A stretch of DNA of 64,000 nt from an uncultured Paraburkholderia sp. (lineage in GTDB: Bacteria > Pseudomonadota > Gammaproteobacteria > Burkholderiales > Burkholderiaceae): NCBI GenBank assembly GCA_940746715.1, contig CALNWN010000005.1, forward strand, positions 1-64,000. Reading direction: 5' to 3'. Positions within the stretch are counted from its first letter, which is position 1. Each line of letters starts with the position of its first letter. Position numbers and translations under genes: made by a program. The notes under the pieces were generated by a model. The model searched no databases. It was not told the DNA's origin and saw nothing but the letters and a program-made list of their open reading frames with translations. This document shows, one piece after another, positions 31,894 through 41,507 of the stretch.

Positions 31894-32698
31894 ATGCGCA
31901 CTCCGACTTCCCGGCGCCGTCGTCCGCACATCGCAGGTGGTCGCCCTGTTTGGCTGTTCGATCTCGACAATACGCTGCACCACGCGTCGCACGCGATCTT
32001 CCCCGCAATCAATCAGGCGATGACGCAGTACATCATCGACGCGCTCCAGGTGGAACTCGACGAAGCGAACCGTCTGCGCACCGGCTACACCCAGCGCTAC
32101 GGCGCGGCGCTCCTCGGCCTCACGCGCCACCATCCGCTCGACGCAACCGACTTCCTCAAAGTCGTACACACGTTTCCCGATCTCGGCTCCATGATTCGCC
32201 ACGAGCGCGGCGTCGCGCGTCTCGTGGCCGCGTTGCCGGGCCGCAAGATCGTGCTGACGAACGCACCGGAAGCGTATGCGCGCGCGGCGCTCGCGCAACT
32301 GCGCATCGAGCGTCTGTTCGAGCAGGTCATCGCAATCGAGCACATGCGCGACCGGCGCCGCTGGCGCGCGAAGCCCGACCACGCGATGCTGCGCAAGGCG
32401 ATGCGCGACGCGCATGTGTCGCTGAAGGACGTGATTCTCGTCGAAGACACGCGCTCGCACCTGAAGAACTACCGGCGGCTCGGCATCCGCACGGTGTGGA
32501 TCACCGGCCACCCTGCCGCGCAAACCGCATGCGGACGGCGTGCCCACGCGGCTGCCGGGCACGGGCCGGCCGCATTATGTCGATCGCAGCATTCGTTCGT
32601 TAAAATCGCTACGACTGAGCACCCGCTCGGTTCGATTGAAGCGCCAGCAGACGGGACGACAGCCATGCAGCCGATCGACAAGCCTGACGAAGCCCTAG
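31894..32698 (+). pseudogene. HAD-family pyrimidine 5'-nucleotidase (frameshifted near the 3' end)
   Basis: This haloacid-dehalogenase-superfamily phosphatase of the pyrimidine 5'-nucleotidase (SDT1/YjjG-like) type carries nucleophile motif FDLDNTLHH (residues 28-36), motif II VLTNAPE and motif IV EDTRSHLKNYRRLG. At about 32511-32514 the run ccct appears to carry one extra C. After removal the protein continues GHLPRKPH...PTRLPGTGRPHYVD and stops at 32696-32698, overlapping slmA by 34 nt. As written, the frame instead reads straight through into slmA and gives a 481-aa fusion. It lies between argB and slmA, its usual place in this group as far as I recall. Confidence 0.78.
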
Positions 32699-33339
32699 CC
32701 GAACACGAACCCGCTGCGCCGGCTGTCCCGCGCGCGCAGCGCCTGAAGCCCGGCGAGCGCCGCGTGCACATCCTGCAGACGCTCGCCGCGATGCTGGAAG
32801 CGCCCAAAAGCGAAAAGATCACGACCGCGGCGCTTGCCGCGCGGCTTGGCGTGTCGGAGGCCGCGCTCTACCGGCACTTCGCGAGCAAGGCGCAAATGTT
32901 CGAAGGACTAATCGAGTTCATCGAGCAGACCATCTTCGGCTTGATCAATCAGATCATCGACAAGGAAAACAATGGCGTGCTGCAGGCGCGCGCTATCGCG
33001 CTGATGCTTCTGAATTTCTCCACGAAAAATCCTGGCATGACGCGCGTGCTGACCTGCGAGGCGCTCGTCGGCGAACATGAACGGCTCACTATGCGCGTCA
33101 ATCAGATGCTGGAGCGCGTGGAAGCTTCGCTCAAGCAATGCCTGCGCCTCGCCGCAGTGAATGCCGGCACCTCCGCGCAAGACGCGCCGGCGCCCGTACC
33201 GGCGGACTACGATCCCGCCATCCGCGCGAGCCTGCTGCTCAGCTATGTGATTGGACGCTGGCATCGCTTTGTCCGCAGCGGCTTTGTGCGCCTGCCCGCC
33301 GACGAGGCCGACCCGCAATTGCGCGTGATCCTGCAGTAG
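32665..33339 (+). CDS. slmA: Nucleoid occlusion factor SlmA (TetR family)
   Basis: This TetR-fold DNA-binding protein blocks FtsZ ring assembly over the nucleoid when bound to SBS sites. It is 224 aa. The N-terminal helix-turn-helix is at about residues 50-80 (KITTAALAARLGVSEAALYR, HFASKAQMFE), followed by the helical dimer domain (FIEQTIFGLINQI, FSTKNPGMTRVLTCE). The start is the ATG at 32665 (MQPIDKPDEALAEH). A Pro/Ala-rich insertion at about 170-190 is longer than in E. coli. In the written sequence this frame is also open upstream into the nucleotidase. Confidence 0.85.
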   Translation: MQPIDKPDEALAEHEPAAPAVPRAQRLKPGERRVHILQTLAAMLEAPKSEKITTAALAARLGVSEAALYRHFASKAQMFEGLIEFIEQTIFGLINQIIDKENNGVLQARAIALMLLNFSTKNPGMTRVLTCEALVGEHERLTMRVNQMLERVEASLKQCLRLAAVNAGTSAQDAPAPVPADYDPAIRASLLLSYVIGRWHRFVRSGFVRLPADEADPQLRVILQ

Positions 33340-33478
33340 TGCGCTGGACGGCGCACCGACAGTCTGCCAGACGCTGCCGCGCGGAATTTTCCGCTATACT
33401 TTGCGCCTGACTGCGGCGCTGCATCTGTCTCAAACCCTCTTCTGGTATCAGGCGCCGCGCTCCAGAACTGAATACGTC

Positions 33479-33563
33479 ATACGCGCCGATTTGCTGACTC
33501 GATTGCGGGCGCGCGAACCAGTGGAACAACTCCCCGGTTCACTATAAATGCGGCTAAAGAGGT
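33479..33563 (+). promoter_or_regulatory. Probable SAM-II riboswitch before metX
   Basis: The element matches the SAM-II core. P1 is cgcgcc (33482-33487) paired with ggcgcg (33508-33513). It encloses a U-rich loop gatttgctgactcgattgc. The 3' conserved strand actataaatgcggctaaaga starts at 33541; the SAM-II reference has gataaatgtagctaaaaa there. Loop ctc (33498-33500) can pair with gag (33559-33561), giving the pseudoknot expected for this class with changed but still paired bases. Between P1 and the 3' strand an extra hairpin, gaacc (33515-33519)/ggttc (33536-33540), replaces the short linker. SAM-II normally represses metX/metA translation when SAM is high. Here the agagg it would sequester lies about 80 nt before the metX start. 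Confidence 0.72.
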
Positions 33564-33644
33564 CGTCAGCCGCGCACAAGTCGTTTTCCTCCGTGCTTTG
33601 CCGACGCCGTCTAGCCGCCCTGTATTTGTCAAATAGCGGAATGA

Positions 33645-34789
33645 ATGGAATCGATCGGTATCGTCGCTCCACAAAAAATGCATTTCCCCGAGCCGTTGCG
33701 TCTGCAAAGCGGCAGCTCGCTCGCGGGCTATGACCTGATGGTCGAGACCTACGGCACGCTCAACGCCGCGCGCAGCAATGCGGTGCTCGTGTGCCACGCG
33801 CTCAACGCGTCGCATCACGTGGCGGGCGTGTATGCGGACAATCCGAAGGACATCGGCTGGTGGGACAACATGGTCGGCCCGGGCAAGCCGCTCGATACCG
33901 ACCGGTTCTTCGTGATCGGGGTCAACAATCTCGGCTCGTGCTTCGGCTCGACCGGCCCCATGAGCATCGATCCGGCCACCGGCAAGCCGTACGGCGCGAC
34001 GTTCCCGGTGGTCACCGTGGAAGACTGGGTCAATGCGCAGGCGCGCGTCGCGGATCAATTCGGCATCCAGCGCTTCGCGGCGGTCATGGGCGGCAGCCTC
34101 GGCGGCATGCAGGCGCTCGCGTGGAGCATGATGTATCCGGAGCGCGTCGCGCATTGCATCGTGGTGGCGTCCACGCCGAAGCTGTCCGCGCAGAACATTG
34201 CATTCAACGAAGTGGCGCGCTCGGCGATTCTGTCAGACCCGGACTTCCACGGCGGCAACTACTACGCGCACAACGTGAAGCCGAAACGCGGCTTGCGCGT
34301 CGCGCGAATGATCGGCCACATCACCTATCTGTCGGACGACGACATGGCCGAGAAATTCGGCCGGTCCTGCGCCGCGCGGAAGGCGCGCTCGACGCCTACA
34401 ACTTCAATTTCGACGTGGAGTTCGAAGTGGAGTCGTATTTGCGCTATCAGGGCGACAAGTTCGCCGACTACTTCGACGCGAACACGTATCTGCTCATCAC
34501 GCGCGCGCTGGATTACTTCGATCCTGCCAAGGCTTTTGAGGGCGATCTGACAGCGGCCCTTGCACACACCACGGCGAAATATCTGATTGCGAGTTTCACA
34601 ACCGACTGGCGTTTTGCGCCGGCCCGCTCGCGCGAGCTGGTCAAGGCGCTGCTGGACCACAAGCGCACGGTCACCTACGCGGAAATCGACGCGCCGCACG
34701 GCCACGACGCCTTCCTGCTCGACGACGCGCGCTATCACAACCTGATGCGTGCCTACTACGAACGCATTGCAAACGAGGTGAACGCATGA
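33645..34789 (+). pseudogene. metX: Homoserine O-acetyl/succinyltransferase MetX (one frameshift)
   Basis: This alpha/beta-hydrolase-fold acyltransferase activates homoserine for methionine synthesis. It is 381 aa when repaired, the normal length. The nucleophile elbow [12 protein letters not shown] (about residues 146-157) and the C-terminal His motif [10 protein letters not shown] are present. The frame breaks at about 34360-34364: ttcggccggtcctgc lacks one base (family reads FGRVLRR). The start ATG at 33645 is directly preceded by an in-frame TGA, so no longer N-terminus is possible; agcgga is a weak ribosome binding site. It is coupled to metW by an ATGA overlap and sits under the SAM-II element. 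Confidence 0.9.
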
Positions 34790-35394
34790 ACCAGCGAGCA
34801 CTCGACTATCTGGCGCTGCGCCCGGACTTCCGCGCCATCCCCCGCTGGGTGGAACCGCGCGCCACGGTGCTGGATCTGGGTTGCGGCGACGGCTCGCTGC
34901 TCTCGCTCCTCAACGAGGAGCTCGATGTGCAAGGCTACGGCATCGAGATCAACGACGCCGGCGTGCTGGCCGCGACGCAAAACGGCGTCAACGTGATCCA
35001 ACAGAATCTCGAAGACGGCCTGCGTCTTTTCGAGGACGGCAGCTTCGATTTCGCAATCCTGTCGCAGACGCTGCAAACCATTCATCAGATCGCCGCGATT
35101 CTCCGCGAAACGGTGCGCGTCGGTCGCGAATGCATCGTATCGTTTCCGAACTTCGGCTATTGGGCGCATCGGCTCTCGGTGCTGCAAGGACGCATGCCGG
35201 TGTCGAAGTCGCTGCCCTATCAATGGCACAACACGCCGAACGTGCGCGTGCTGACGATCAAGGACTTCGAAGCGCTCGCGCCCGAAGTCGGCATCGAAAT
35301 TCTCGACCGCGTCGTGCTGCACGACGGTCAGACGATGCGATGGGGGGTGAACTGGCGTGGTAGTCTTGCGGTCTATCGTGTCAAGAAAAGCTAA
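34786..35394 (+). CDS. metW: Methionine biosynthesis protein MetW
   Basis: This SAM-dependent methyltransferase-like protein works with MetX in homoserine acylation in many proteobacteria. It is 202 aa. The SAM-binding motif [16 protein letters not shown] is at residues 25-39, acidic motif [10 protein letters not shown] at 46-53 and [12 protein letters not shown] at about 85. The start overlaps the metX stop by 4 nt, so the two proteins are probably made in stoichiometric amounts. The gene ends 14 nt before the AmpG-like permease. Confidence 0.92.
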   Translation: MNQRALDYLALRPDFRAIPRWVEPRATVLDLGCGDGSLLSLLNEELDVQGYGIEINDAGVLAATQNGVNVIQQNLEDGLRLFEDGSFDFAILSQTLQTIHQIAAILRETVRVGRECIVSFPNFGYWAHRLSVLQGRMPVSKSLPYQWHNTPNVRVLTIKDFEALAPEVGIEILDRVVLHDGQTMRWGVNWRGSLAVYRVKKS

Positions 35395-35408
35395 CGCAAC
35401 TTATTCAC

Positions 35409-36803
35409 ATGTCGAACCCGCCGCACGAGGCGCCCGCACTTACCGCTCACCAAGAACATCCCGGCTGGCGCGCGTTTTTCAATACGCGCATGCTGATCTG
35501 CGTCTTTCTCGGTTTTACGTCGGGATTGCCGCTGTTCACGCTCGTCTATCTGGTGCAGGCCTGGTTGCGCTCGGAAGGCGTCAATCTGAAGGAAATCGGT
35601 CTTTTTGCGCTGATCCAGTTTCCCTATACGTGGAAATTCGTCTGGGCACCGCTGATGGACCGCTACGTCCCGCGCTTGCCCGGCTGGCGCCCGGGTAGGC
35701 GCCGCGGCTGGATGCTCGTCACGCAGATTCTCGTCGCGGGCGCGATTGCCGCGTTGGGATTCGTCTCGCCGCGCGACTCCATCTGGACGGTCGCCGCATT
35801 GACGGCGCTCGTCGCATTTTTCGGCGCGAGCCAGGATATTTCCATTGACGCCTACCGGCGCGAGTTGCTGAGCGACACGGAGCAAGGTCTCGGCAACGCG
35901 GTGCATGTGAACGCCTACAAGATCGCGGCGCTCGTTCCCGGATCGCTGGCGCTTATTCTGTCGGATCATTTGCCGTGGACGACAGTTTTCATGGTGACCG
36001 GCGCCTTCATGCTGCCGGGAATCGTCATGACGCTCGTAGTCCGCGAGCCCGAAGTGCACGGCACGCCGCCCAAGAATCTGCGCGAAGCGATCGTGCAGCC
36101 GTTCCGTGAATTCCTCGAGCGCGACGGCTGGCGCGGCGCACTCTTCGTGCTCGGCTTCATCTTTCTCTACAAGCTCGGCGACACGATGGCGACCACGCTG
36201 TCCACGTCGTTCTTTCTCGACATCGGCTTCTCGCGCACGCAGATCGGCGTGATTGCGAAGACGACGGCATTCGGCGCGAGCCTCGCGGGCGGCATTGTCG
36301 GCGGCGTGTGGCTCATGAAAATCGGCATCGGCCGGGGCTTGTGGATTTTCGGCATTCTGCAGATGGTGTCGACGCTCGGCTTTGCATGGCTTGCGCACCT
36401 CGGACCCGCTTCGCCCGGCTTGACGGCGATCTACGACATCGCTGTCGGGATCAGCGAAGGCACGACGAAACTGCTGTCGTGGGTCGACATCGACTGGTCG
36501 GTGCAGTTGGAGCCGCGCTCGGTTGCGCTTGCGCTCGTCTACGGTTTCGAGACCTTCTCCACCGGTCTGACGATGGCGGCCTTCACCGCGTACATCGCCA
36601 GCACAACCGATCCGCATTACACGGCCACCCAGTTCGCACTGTTCACGAGCCTCGCCTCGGTGCCGCGCACACTGGCCTCGGCGGCGAGCGGTTATGTGGT
36701 TGCGAAAATCGGCTGGTTCGACTATTTCATCGTCTGTACCGCGCTCGCTGTGCCGGGCATGTTGCTGCTGTTGTGCATCGCGCCGTGGAGAGTCCGGTCG
36801 TGA
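35409..36803 (+). CDS. ampG: AmpG-like muropeptide MFS permease
   Basis: This 464-aa MFS permease of the AmpG family imports anhydro-muropeptides from the periplasm for wall recycling. There are 12 to 14 hydrophobic segments. The conserved N-terminal region FTSGLPLFTLVYLVQAWLRS (residues 37-56) and FGASQDISIDAYRRE (about 138-152, a family signature) are visible. Muropeptide import influences beta-lactamase induction in bacteria with ampC-ampR. It follows metW closely and may share its transcript. Confidence 0.85.
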   Translation: MSNPPHEAPALTAHQEHPGWRAFFNTRMLICVFLGFTSGLPLFTLVYLVQAWLRSEGVNLKEIGLFALIQFPYTWKFVWAPLMDRYVPRLPGWRPGRRRGWMLVTQILVAGAIAALGFVSPRDSIWTVAALTALVAFFGASQDISIDAYRRELLSDTEQGLGNAVHVNAYKIAALVPGSLALILSDHLPWTTVFMVTGAFMLPGIVMTLVVREPEVHGTPPKNLREAIVQPFREFLERDGWRGALFVLGFIFLYKLGDTMATTLSTSFFLDIGFSRTQIGVIAKTTAFGASLAGGIVGGVWLMKIGIGRGLWIFGILQMVSTLGFAWLAHLGPASPGLTAIYDIAVGISEGTTKLLSWVDIDWSVQLEPRSVALALVYGFETFSTGLTMAAFTAYIASTTDPHYTATQFALFTSLASVPRTLASAASGYVVAKIGWFDYFIVCTALAVPGMLLLLCIAPWRVRS

Positions 36804-36828
36804 AGGCGCTTTTTGAACAACAGCCGTC

Positions 36829-38096
36829 GTGCTTGCGCGCCGGCTTCGTCAGGCGGCGCGACGCTGCCGCAGCGCGCTCGGTGCCGTGCTGGGTGCAGCT
36901 TGCCTGAGCTCTCGGCGGTTTGCTGATGCCGTCCGGTGCTTGCGGCGGCGACCGCAGCAGCCGCTAACAGCGCCACTACGGCGACGTCTGCGAACACGGC
37001 CAATCCTGCAACCGCGGCGCCGCCGCAAGCACCGGCGGCAACTGCGAAATCCGCGGCGGCGGCTGCCAGCGCCGAAAGCGCGCCGCCTGCCGCACCAGTG
37101 GCGAACAGCGCAGCCAACTCCGGCAGCGGGCACCTCGCCGGGATCATCGGCGCAGCCCTCCCCGAGCGCGAAAGCGGCAGCGACGGCAGCAACGTCGTCG
37201 CCCGCGGGCGCGGCCAGGCCGCCGGTCGCCGCACCCGCGTCCGCGCAATACAGCCCCAACAACCAGTTGCGCTACGGCGGCTATCTGGTGTTCCGCAACC
37301 TGATTCCATCGCCGATGCTGGAGGCTCAAGCCGCCGAAGAGTTCAGCCAGATCGCGTACGGCGCCGAGCACGCTAACCGTCTCTACGGCGAAACGGACGC
37401 GCACGTCACGCGCGTGCGCTCGATCGTCGACAAGATGGTGCCCTACTCGCTCAAATGGAACGAGCGCGCCAAAGGCTGGAAGTGGGATATCGCCGTGGTG
37501 CGCTCGCCGGACATCCGCATGTACTGTCTGCCGGGCGGCAAGATCGTCGTGTACGGCGGACTGCTCGACCGCGCGCGTCTGAACGACAACGAACTCGGCA
37601 TGCTGATCGGCCACGAGATTGCCCACGCGCTGCGCGAACATGCGCGCGAGCGGCTCGGCCAGTTGCAGGCGAGCCAGCTGGATTCGTCGGGCACCATCCC
37701 GCAGCTGTTCGGCCTTGCGGACCTCGGCATGGCGCCGCTCGGCATCGGCTCGCGGCTGCTCGAAATGAAGTATGAAAACACGGACGAAACGGAAGCCGAC
37801 GTGATCGGCAGCGACATCGCCTCGCGCGCCGGCTTCGATCCGCGCGCGGCGGTCACGCTGTGGGACAAGCTCGCGCAGGCCACGCGCAGCAATCAGCAGG
37901 GCTTTATCTACGTGCATCCGTACCCGCCGGCGCGGCGCTAGGACATCATCAAGCGCCTGCCGGACATGCTGCCGCTTTACGCGAAGGCCATCGGCAAAAC
38001 CGTGGATGCGCTGCCGGACTACGCCGGCATGGGCCGTCCGCGCCACAAGCTGGCGCGCGATCGAGAGGACGCGTGCGTCTCATCGCGCGCGACTGA
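36829..38096 (+). pseudogene. M48 family metalloprotease, LoiP/YggG-like (several lesions)
   Basis: The catalytic domain is clear: HEIAH at about 37609-37623 in IGHEIAHALREHARERLG, and the third ligand in ENTDETEADVIG. It is a secreted or outer-membrane M48 peptidase. The Ala/Pro/Ser-rich N-terminal segment is spread over two frames, with a change at about 37110-37120, and its signal peptide cannot be reconstructed. A TAG at 37939-37941 interrupts PPARR-stop-DIIKRLP; Trp (TGG) is expected there. The end is also unclear: one frame stops at 38094-38096 just before a hairpin, while the present frame runs to 38172 into the exonuclease gene. Start and end are therefore approximate. Confidence 0.7.
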
Positions 38097-38099
38097 ACC

Positions 38100-38130
38100 G
38101 CGGGGCGGCGCTCGAAAGCCGCCGCCCCGC
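38100..38130. terminator. GC-rich hairpin between convergent genes
   Basis: The 10-bp stem gcggggcggc (38100-38109)/gccgccccgc (38121-38130) has an 11-nt loop. It lies between the protease gene and the convergent exonuclease gene. No T-run follows, so it may act as a weak or Rho-assisted terminator. Confidence 0.45.
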
Positions 38131-38147
38131 CGCGCGAAACCTGAAGC

Positions 38148-38927
38148 TCACTTCTTCACGTCGTGGTCGTAGTCGACCGTCAACGGCGCGTGGTCGCTGA
38201 ACTTGATGTCGCGAAACACCTCGGTGCGTTTCGCCTTGCTCGCGATGCCCGGCGTCGCGATCTGATAGTCGATCCGCCACCCCACGTTCTTCGCATACGC
38301 CTGGCCGCGATTGCTCCACCACGTGTATTGCTCGGGCCGCTGATCGAGGGTGCGGAAGACGTCGACGTAACCCACTTCGTCGAACAGTTTGGTGAGCCAC
38401 GCGCGTTCTTCCGGCAGGCAGCCGGAGTTCTTCTGGTTACTCTTCCAGTTCTTGATGTCGATTTCCTTGTGGACGATATTCACGTCGCCGCACACGATCA
38501 CTTCCCGCTCGCGCGCGAGTTCGGCGAGATGCGGCATGAACTCGTCCATGAAACGATACTTGGCCTGCTGACGCTCTTCGCCGCTCGAGCCTGACGGCAC
38601 GTACACGGACACGACGGACAGCTTGCCGAAACGCAGTTCGACATAGCGTCCTTCGGCGTCGAACTCCTCGCTCCCGAAGCCGATCACGACCTCGTCCGGC
38701 TCGTGCCGCGTATAGACGCCGGCGCCGCTATAGCCCTTCTTGACCGCATGCTGGAAATAGCCGGTGAAATCGTGCGGCGCCATGAATTCCGGCGTCATGT
38801 CGTCCTGCGAACATTTGATTTCCTGCACGCACAGCACGTCGGCATTCTGTTCGCCGAACCAGTCGAAGAATCCCTTCTTTGCCGCTGAGCGGATGCCGTT
38901 CAGGTTGGCGGTAACCACTCGCAACAT
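38148..38927 (-). CDS. xthA: Exodeoxyribonuclease III
   Basis: This AP endonuclease / 3'-5' exonuclease of the EEP superfamily repairs abasic sites and 3'-blocked ends. It is 259 aa. The N-terminal ANLNGIRSAAKKGF, metal-binding Glu in LCVQEIKC (about residue 37), catalytic GDVNIVHKEID and C-terminal SDHAPLTVDYD are all intact. The start at 38927 is the natural ATG (MLRVVTANLNGIR). It is convergent with the M48 protease and has about 65 nt between its start and the PPK2 stop. Confidence 0.95.
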   Translation of the reverse strand: MLRVVTANLNGIRSAAKKGFFDWFGEQNADVLCVQEIKCSQDDMTPEFMAPHDFTGYFQHAVKKGYSGAGVYTRHEPDEVVIGFGSEEFDAEGRYVELRFGKLSVVSVYVPSGSSGEERQQAKYRFMDEFMPHLAELAREREVIVCGDVNIVHKEIDIKNWKSNQKNSGCLPEERAWLTKLFDEVGYVDVFRTLDQRPEQYTWWSNRGQAYAKNVGWRIDYQIATPGIASKAKRTEVFRDIKFSDHAPLTVDYDHDVKK

Positions 38928-38993
38928 GTCGTTCCTTTGTGTTCGCTTGGTTTCAGATTCGTGTTCGGGATGCCTGGCTGACGAAGCCCGCGG

Positions 38994-39831
38994 CTATTCG
39001 ACCTTGACGCCTTTCAGCGATTCTTTGGCCGGTGGATAATCGAGCTTCAGCCCCTAGAAAGTGCGCAACAGCAACTCGGCCACCATCACGTTGCGGTGCG
39101 TTTTCGAGTCTGCCGGAATCACGTACCACGGCGCGTATTCGGTGGAAGTCGCGGCCAGCGCGTCGCGATAGACGGCCTTGGTATCTGTCCCACTGCTTGC
39201 GCGCCTCGAGGTCCGACACGTCGAATTTCCAGTGCTTGGTTTCATCGTCGATCCGCGCCTGCAGCCGCTCGCGCTGCTCGTCTTTCGAAATATGCAGCAT
39301 GCACTTGATGATGGTCGTGTCGCTGTCGGCAAGCAGTTCCTCGAACTGGCGAATGTGGCGGCAGCGCACGTCGAATGCCTTTTCGTCGATGCTGCCGAGC
39401 ACCGTCGGCACGAGCAGATCTTCGTAATGGCTGCGGTTGAAGATGGTGAGTTCGCCCGCCGCAGGCGCTTGCGCGTGCACGCGCCACAGGAAATCGCGCG
39501 CGAGTTCGTCCGGCGTGGGCGCCCTGAACGGCGCGATGCGCAGGCCGAGCGGATCGACTTCGTGGAACACGGCGCGAATCGTGCCGTCCTTGCCGCTCGT
39601 GTCCATGCCTTGCAGCACCAGCAACACGCGACGTTTTCGTTGCGCATGCAATCGTTCCTGGAAGACGTCGAGTTCCGCGCCGATTTCCGAAAGCCGCAGG
39701 CGGTCGGAATCTTTCGTTCCCGTCGAAAAAGGCTTCGCGGCGGGGTCGAAGTCGTCGAGAGAAAACTTGCTTTTCTTCTTCCCGTCGAAGTAAGGCACGC
39801 GGAAATCGTCGAGATCAGGTTGCTTCGCCAT
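38994..39831 (-). pseudogene. Polyphosphate kinase 2 family (frameshift plus internal stop)
   Basis: This is a PPK2-type polyphosphate:nucleotide phosphotransferase. Walker A GMDTSGKDGT (about residues 68-77), IFNRSHYEDLLVP and the lid region CMLHISKDEQRERL are present. The frame changes at about 39176-39183 (family reads WDRYQKAYRDA; two A seem missing). Later a TAG at 39054-39056 separates LLRTF from GLKLDYPPAKESLKG; Trp is expected. The true stop is at 38994-38996. The start ATG at 39831 (MAKQPDLDDFRVP) is preferred to 39879. With single-domain architecture, it probably acts on ADP/AMP or GDP. Confidence 0.82.
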
Positions 39832-40026
39832 CCACACACTCCGTAATCGGCGCTCGGGTCCGCCAAAGCGAGCTTGCAAATGAAACGGGCCGTTGCCCGC
39901 ACTTTCGTTTCCGGCAACAGCCCGCGGGCGCCGAAGCGCGAGCGCTTCGGCTATCTGCGTTCAAGCGCATGTCGTCAGCTCACGGGCCAGGCTTGAACCT
40001 GGCTGCAAACTGAGTTCAACCAGGCA

Positions 40027-41502
40027 TCAGCCCAGCTTCTTCTTCAGCAGTTCGTTCACCTGCGACGGGTTCGCCTTGCCCTTGGTCGCCTTCATCGCCT
40101 GGCCGATCAGCGCGTTGAACGCCTTCTCCTTGCCCGCGCGGAATTCCTCGACCGACTTCTGGTTCGCGGCCAGCACTTCATCGATGATCGCTTCGAGCGC
40201 GCCGCTATCCGAAATCTGCTTCAGCCCCTTCGCTTCGATAATGCGGTCGGCCGCGGCTTCGTCCGTCGCCTTCTCTTCCCAGATGACGAGGAAAATCTCC
40301 TTCGCGATCTTGTTCGAGATCGTGCCGTCGGCAATGCGTTGCAACAGCAGCGCGAGCTGCGCGGACGACACGGGGCACTCAGCAATTTCGAGGCCTTCGC
40401 GATTCAGTTGCGACGACACCTCGCCCATCACCCAGTTCGCCGCGACCTTCGCGTTGGCGGCACCGAGCTTCTCGACCACCGCTTCGAAGTACGCGGCCGT
40501 CGCCTTGCTCGACGTCAGGACGTTGGCGTCGTACGGCGTCAAACCGTATTGCGAGACGAAGCGCTGCTGGATCGCCTCCGGCAGTTCCGGCATTTCGCGC
40601 TTCACGCGCTCGACCCACGCCGCGTCGATCACAAGCGGCATCAGATCGGGATCGGGGAAATAGCGGTAATCGTGCGCGTCTTCCTTGCTGCGCATGGAGC
40701 GCGTTTCGCGCCGGTCCGGATCGTAGAGACGCGTTTCCTGCACCACCGTGCCGCCGTCTTCGATCAGTTCGATCTGACGACGCACTTCGTATTGGATCGC
40801 CTCTTCGAGGAAACGGAACGAGTTCAAATTCTTGATCTCGGCGCGCGTGCCGAATTCCGCCTGACCGAGCGGGCGCACCGACACGTTGGCGTCGCAGCGG
40901 AACGAGCCTTCCTGAATATTGCCGTCGCAAATGCCGAGCCAGGTGACGAGCGTGTGCAGCGTCTTCGCGTAAGCCACCGCCTCCGCCGCGCTGCGCATTT
41001 CCGGCTCGGTGACGATTTCCAGCAGCGGCGTGCCGGCGCGGTTCAGGTCGATGCCCGTCATGCCCGCGAAATCTTCGTGCAGCGACTTGCCGGCATCTTC
41101 CTCGAGGTGCGCGCGCGTGAGGTTGACGACCTTCGAGGAGGCTGCCGTGCCCGCTTTCTCGTTGGCCGGCACCTGGATCGTCACCTGGCCGCCTTGCACG
41201 ACGGGAATCTCGTACTGGCTGATCTGATAGCCCTTCGGCAGATCGGGGTAAAAGTAGTTCTTACGCGCGAAGATGCTGCGCCGCGCGACCGTTGCGCCGA
41301 TTGCGAGACCGAACTGGATCGCGCGCTCTACGGCGCCGCGATTCATGACCGGCAAGGTGCCCGGCAAGGCCAGATCCACGGGACAGGCCTGCGTGTTGGG
41401 CGCGGCGCCGAACTGCGTAGGCGCGCCCGAGAAAATCTTGGATTGCGTGGACAACTGCGCGTGGGTCTCCAGACCGATCACGACTTCCCATTGCTTGGTC
41501 AT
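40027..41502 (-). CDS. gatB: Asp-tRNA(Asn)/Glu-tRNA(Gln) amidotransferase subunit B
   Basis: This is the kinase/tRNA-binding subunit of the GatCAB transamidosome, which converts misacylated Glu-tRNA(Gln) and Asp-tRNA(Asn). It is 491 aa. The N-terminal cradle domain has [28 protein letters not shown] and metal-site residues. The helical and YqeY tail domains are at residues 300-491 and end NELLKKKLG. The ATG at 41502 is preferred over the GTG at 41511 because aggag sits at proper distance from the ATG only. It is the last gene of gatC-gatA-gatB. The hairpin-like ccgaagcgcgagcgcttcgg at 39932-39951 may mark the transcript end. Confidence 0.94.
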   Translation of the reverse strand: MTKQWEVVIGLETHAQLSTQSKIFSGAPTQFGAAPNTQACPVDLALPGTLPVMNRGAVERAIQFGLAIGATVARRSIFARKNYFYPDLPKGYQISQYEIPVVQGGQVTIQVPANEKAGTAASSKVVNLTRAHLEEDAGKSLHEDFAGMTGIDLNRAGTPLLEIVTEPEMRSAAEAVAYAKTLHTLVTWLGICDGNIQEGSFRCDANVSVRPLGQAEFGTRAEIKNLNSFRFLEEAIQYEVRRQIELIEDGGTVVQETRLYDPDRRETRSMRSKEDAHDYRYFPDPDLMPLVIDAAWVERVKREMPELPEAIQQRFVSQYGLTPYDANVLTSSKATAAYFEAVVEKLGAANAKVAANWVMGEVSSQLNREGLEIAECPVSSAQLALLLQRIADGTISNKIAKEIFLVIWEEKATDEAAADRIIEAKGLKQISDSGALEAIIDEVLAANQKSVEEFRAGKEKAFNALIGQAMKATKGKANPSQVNELLKKKLG

Positions 41503-41507
41503 GGTGC

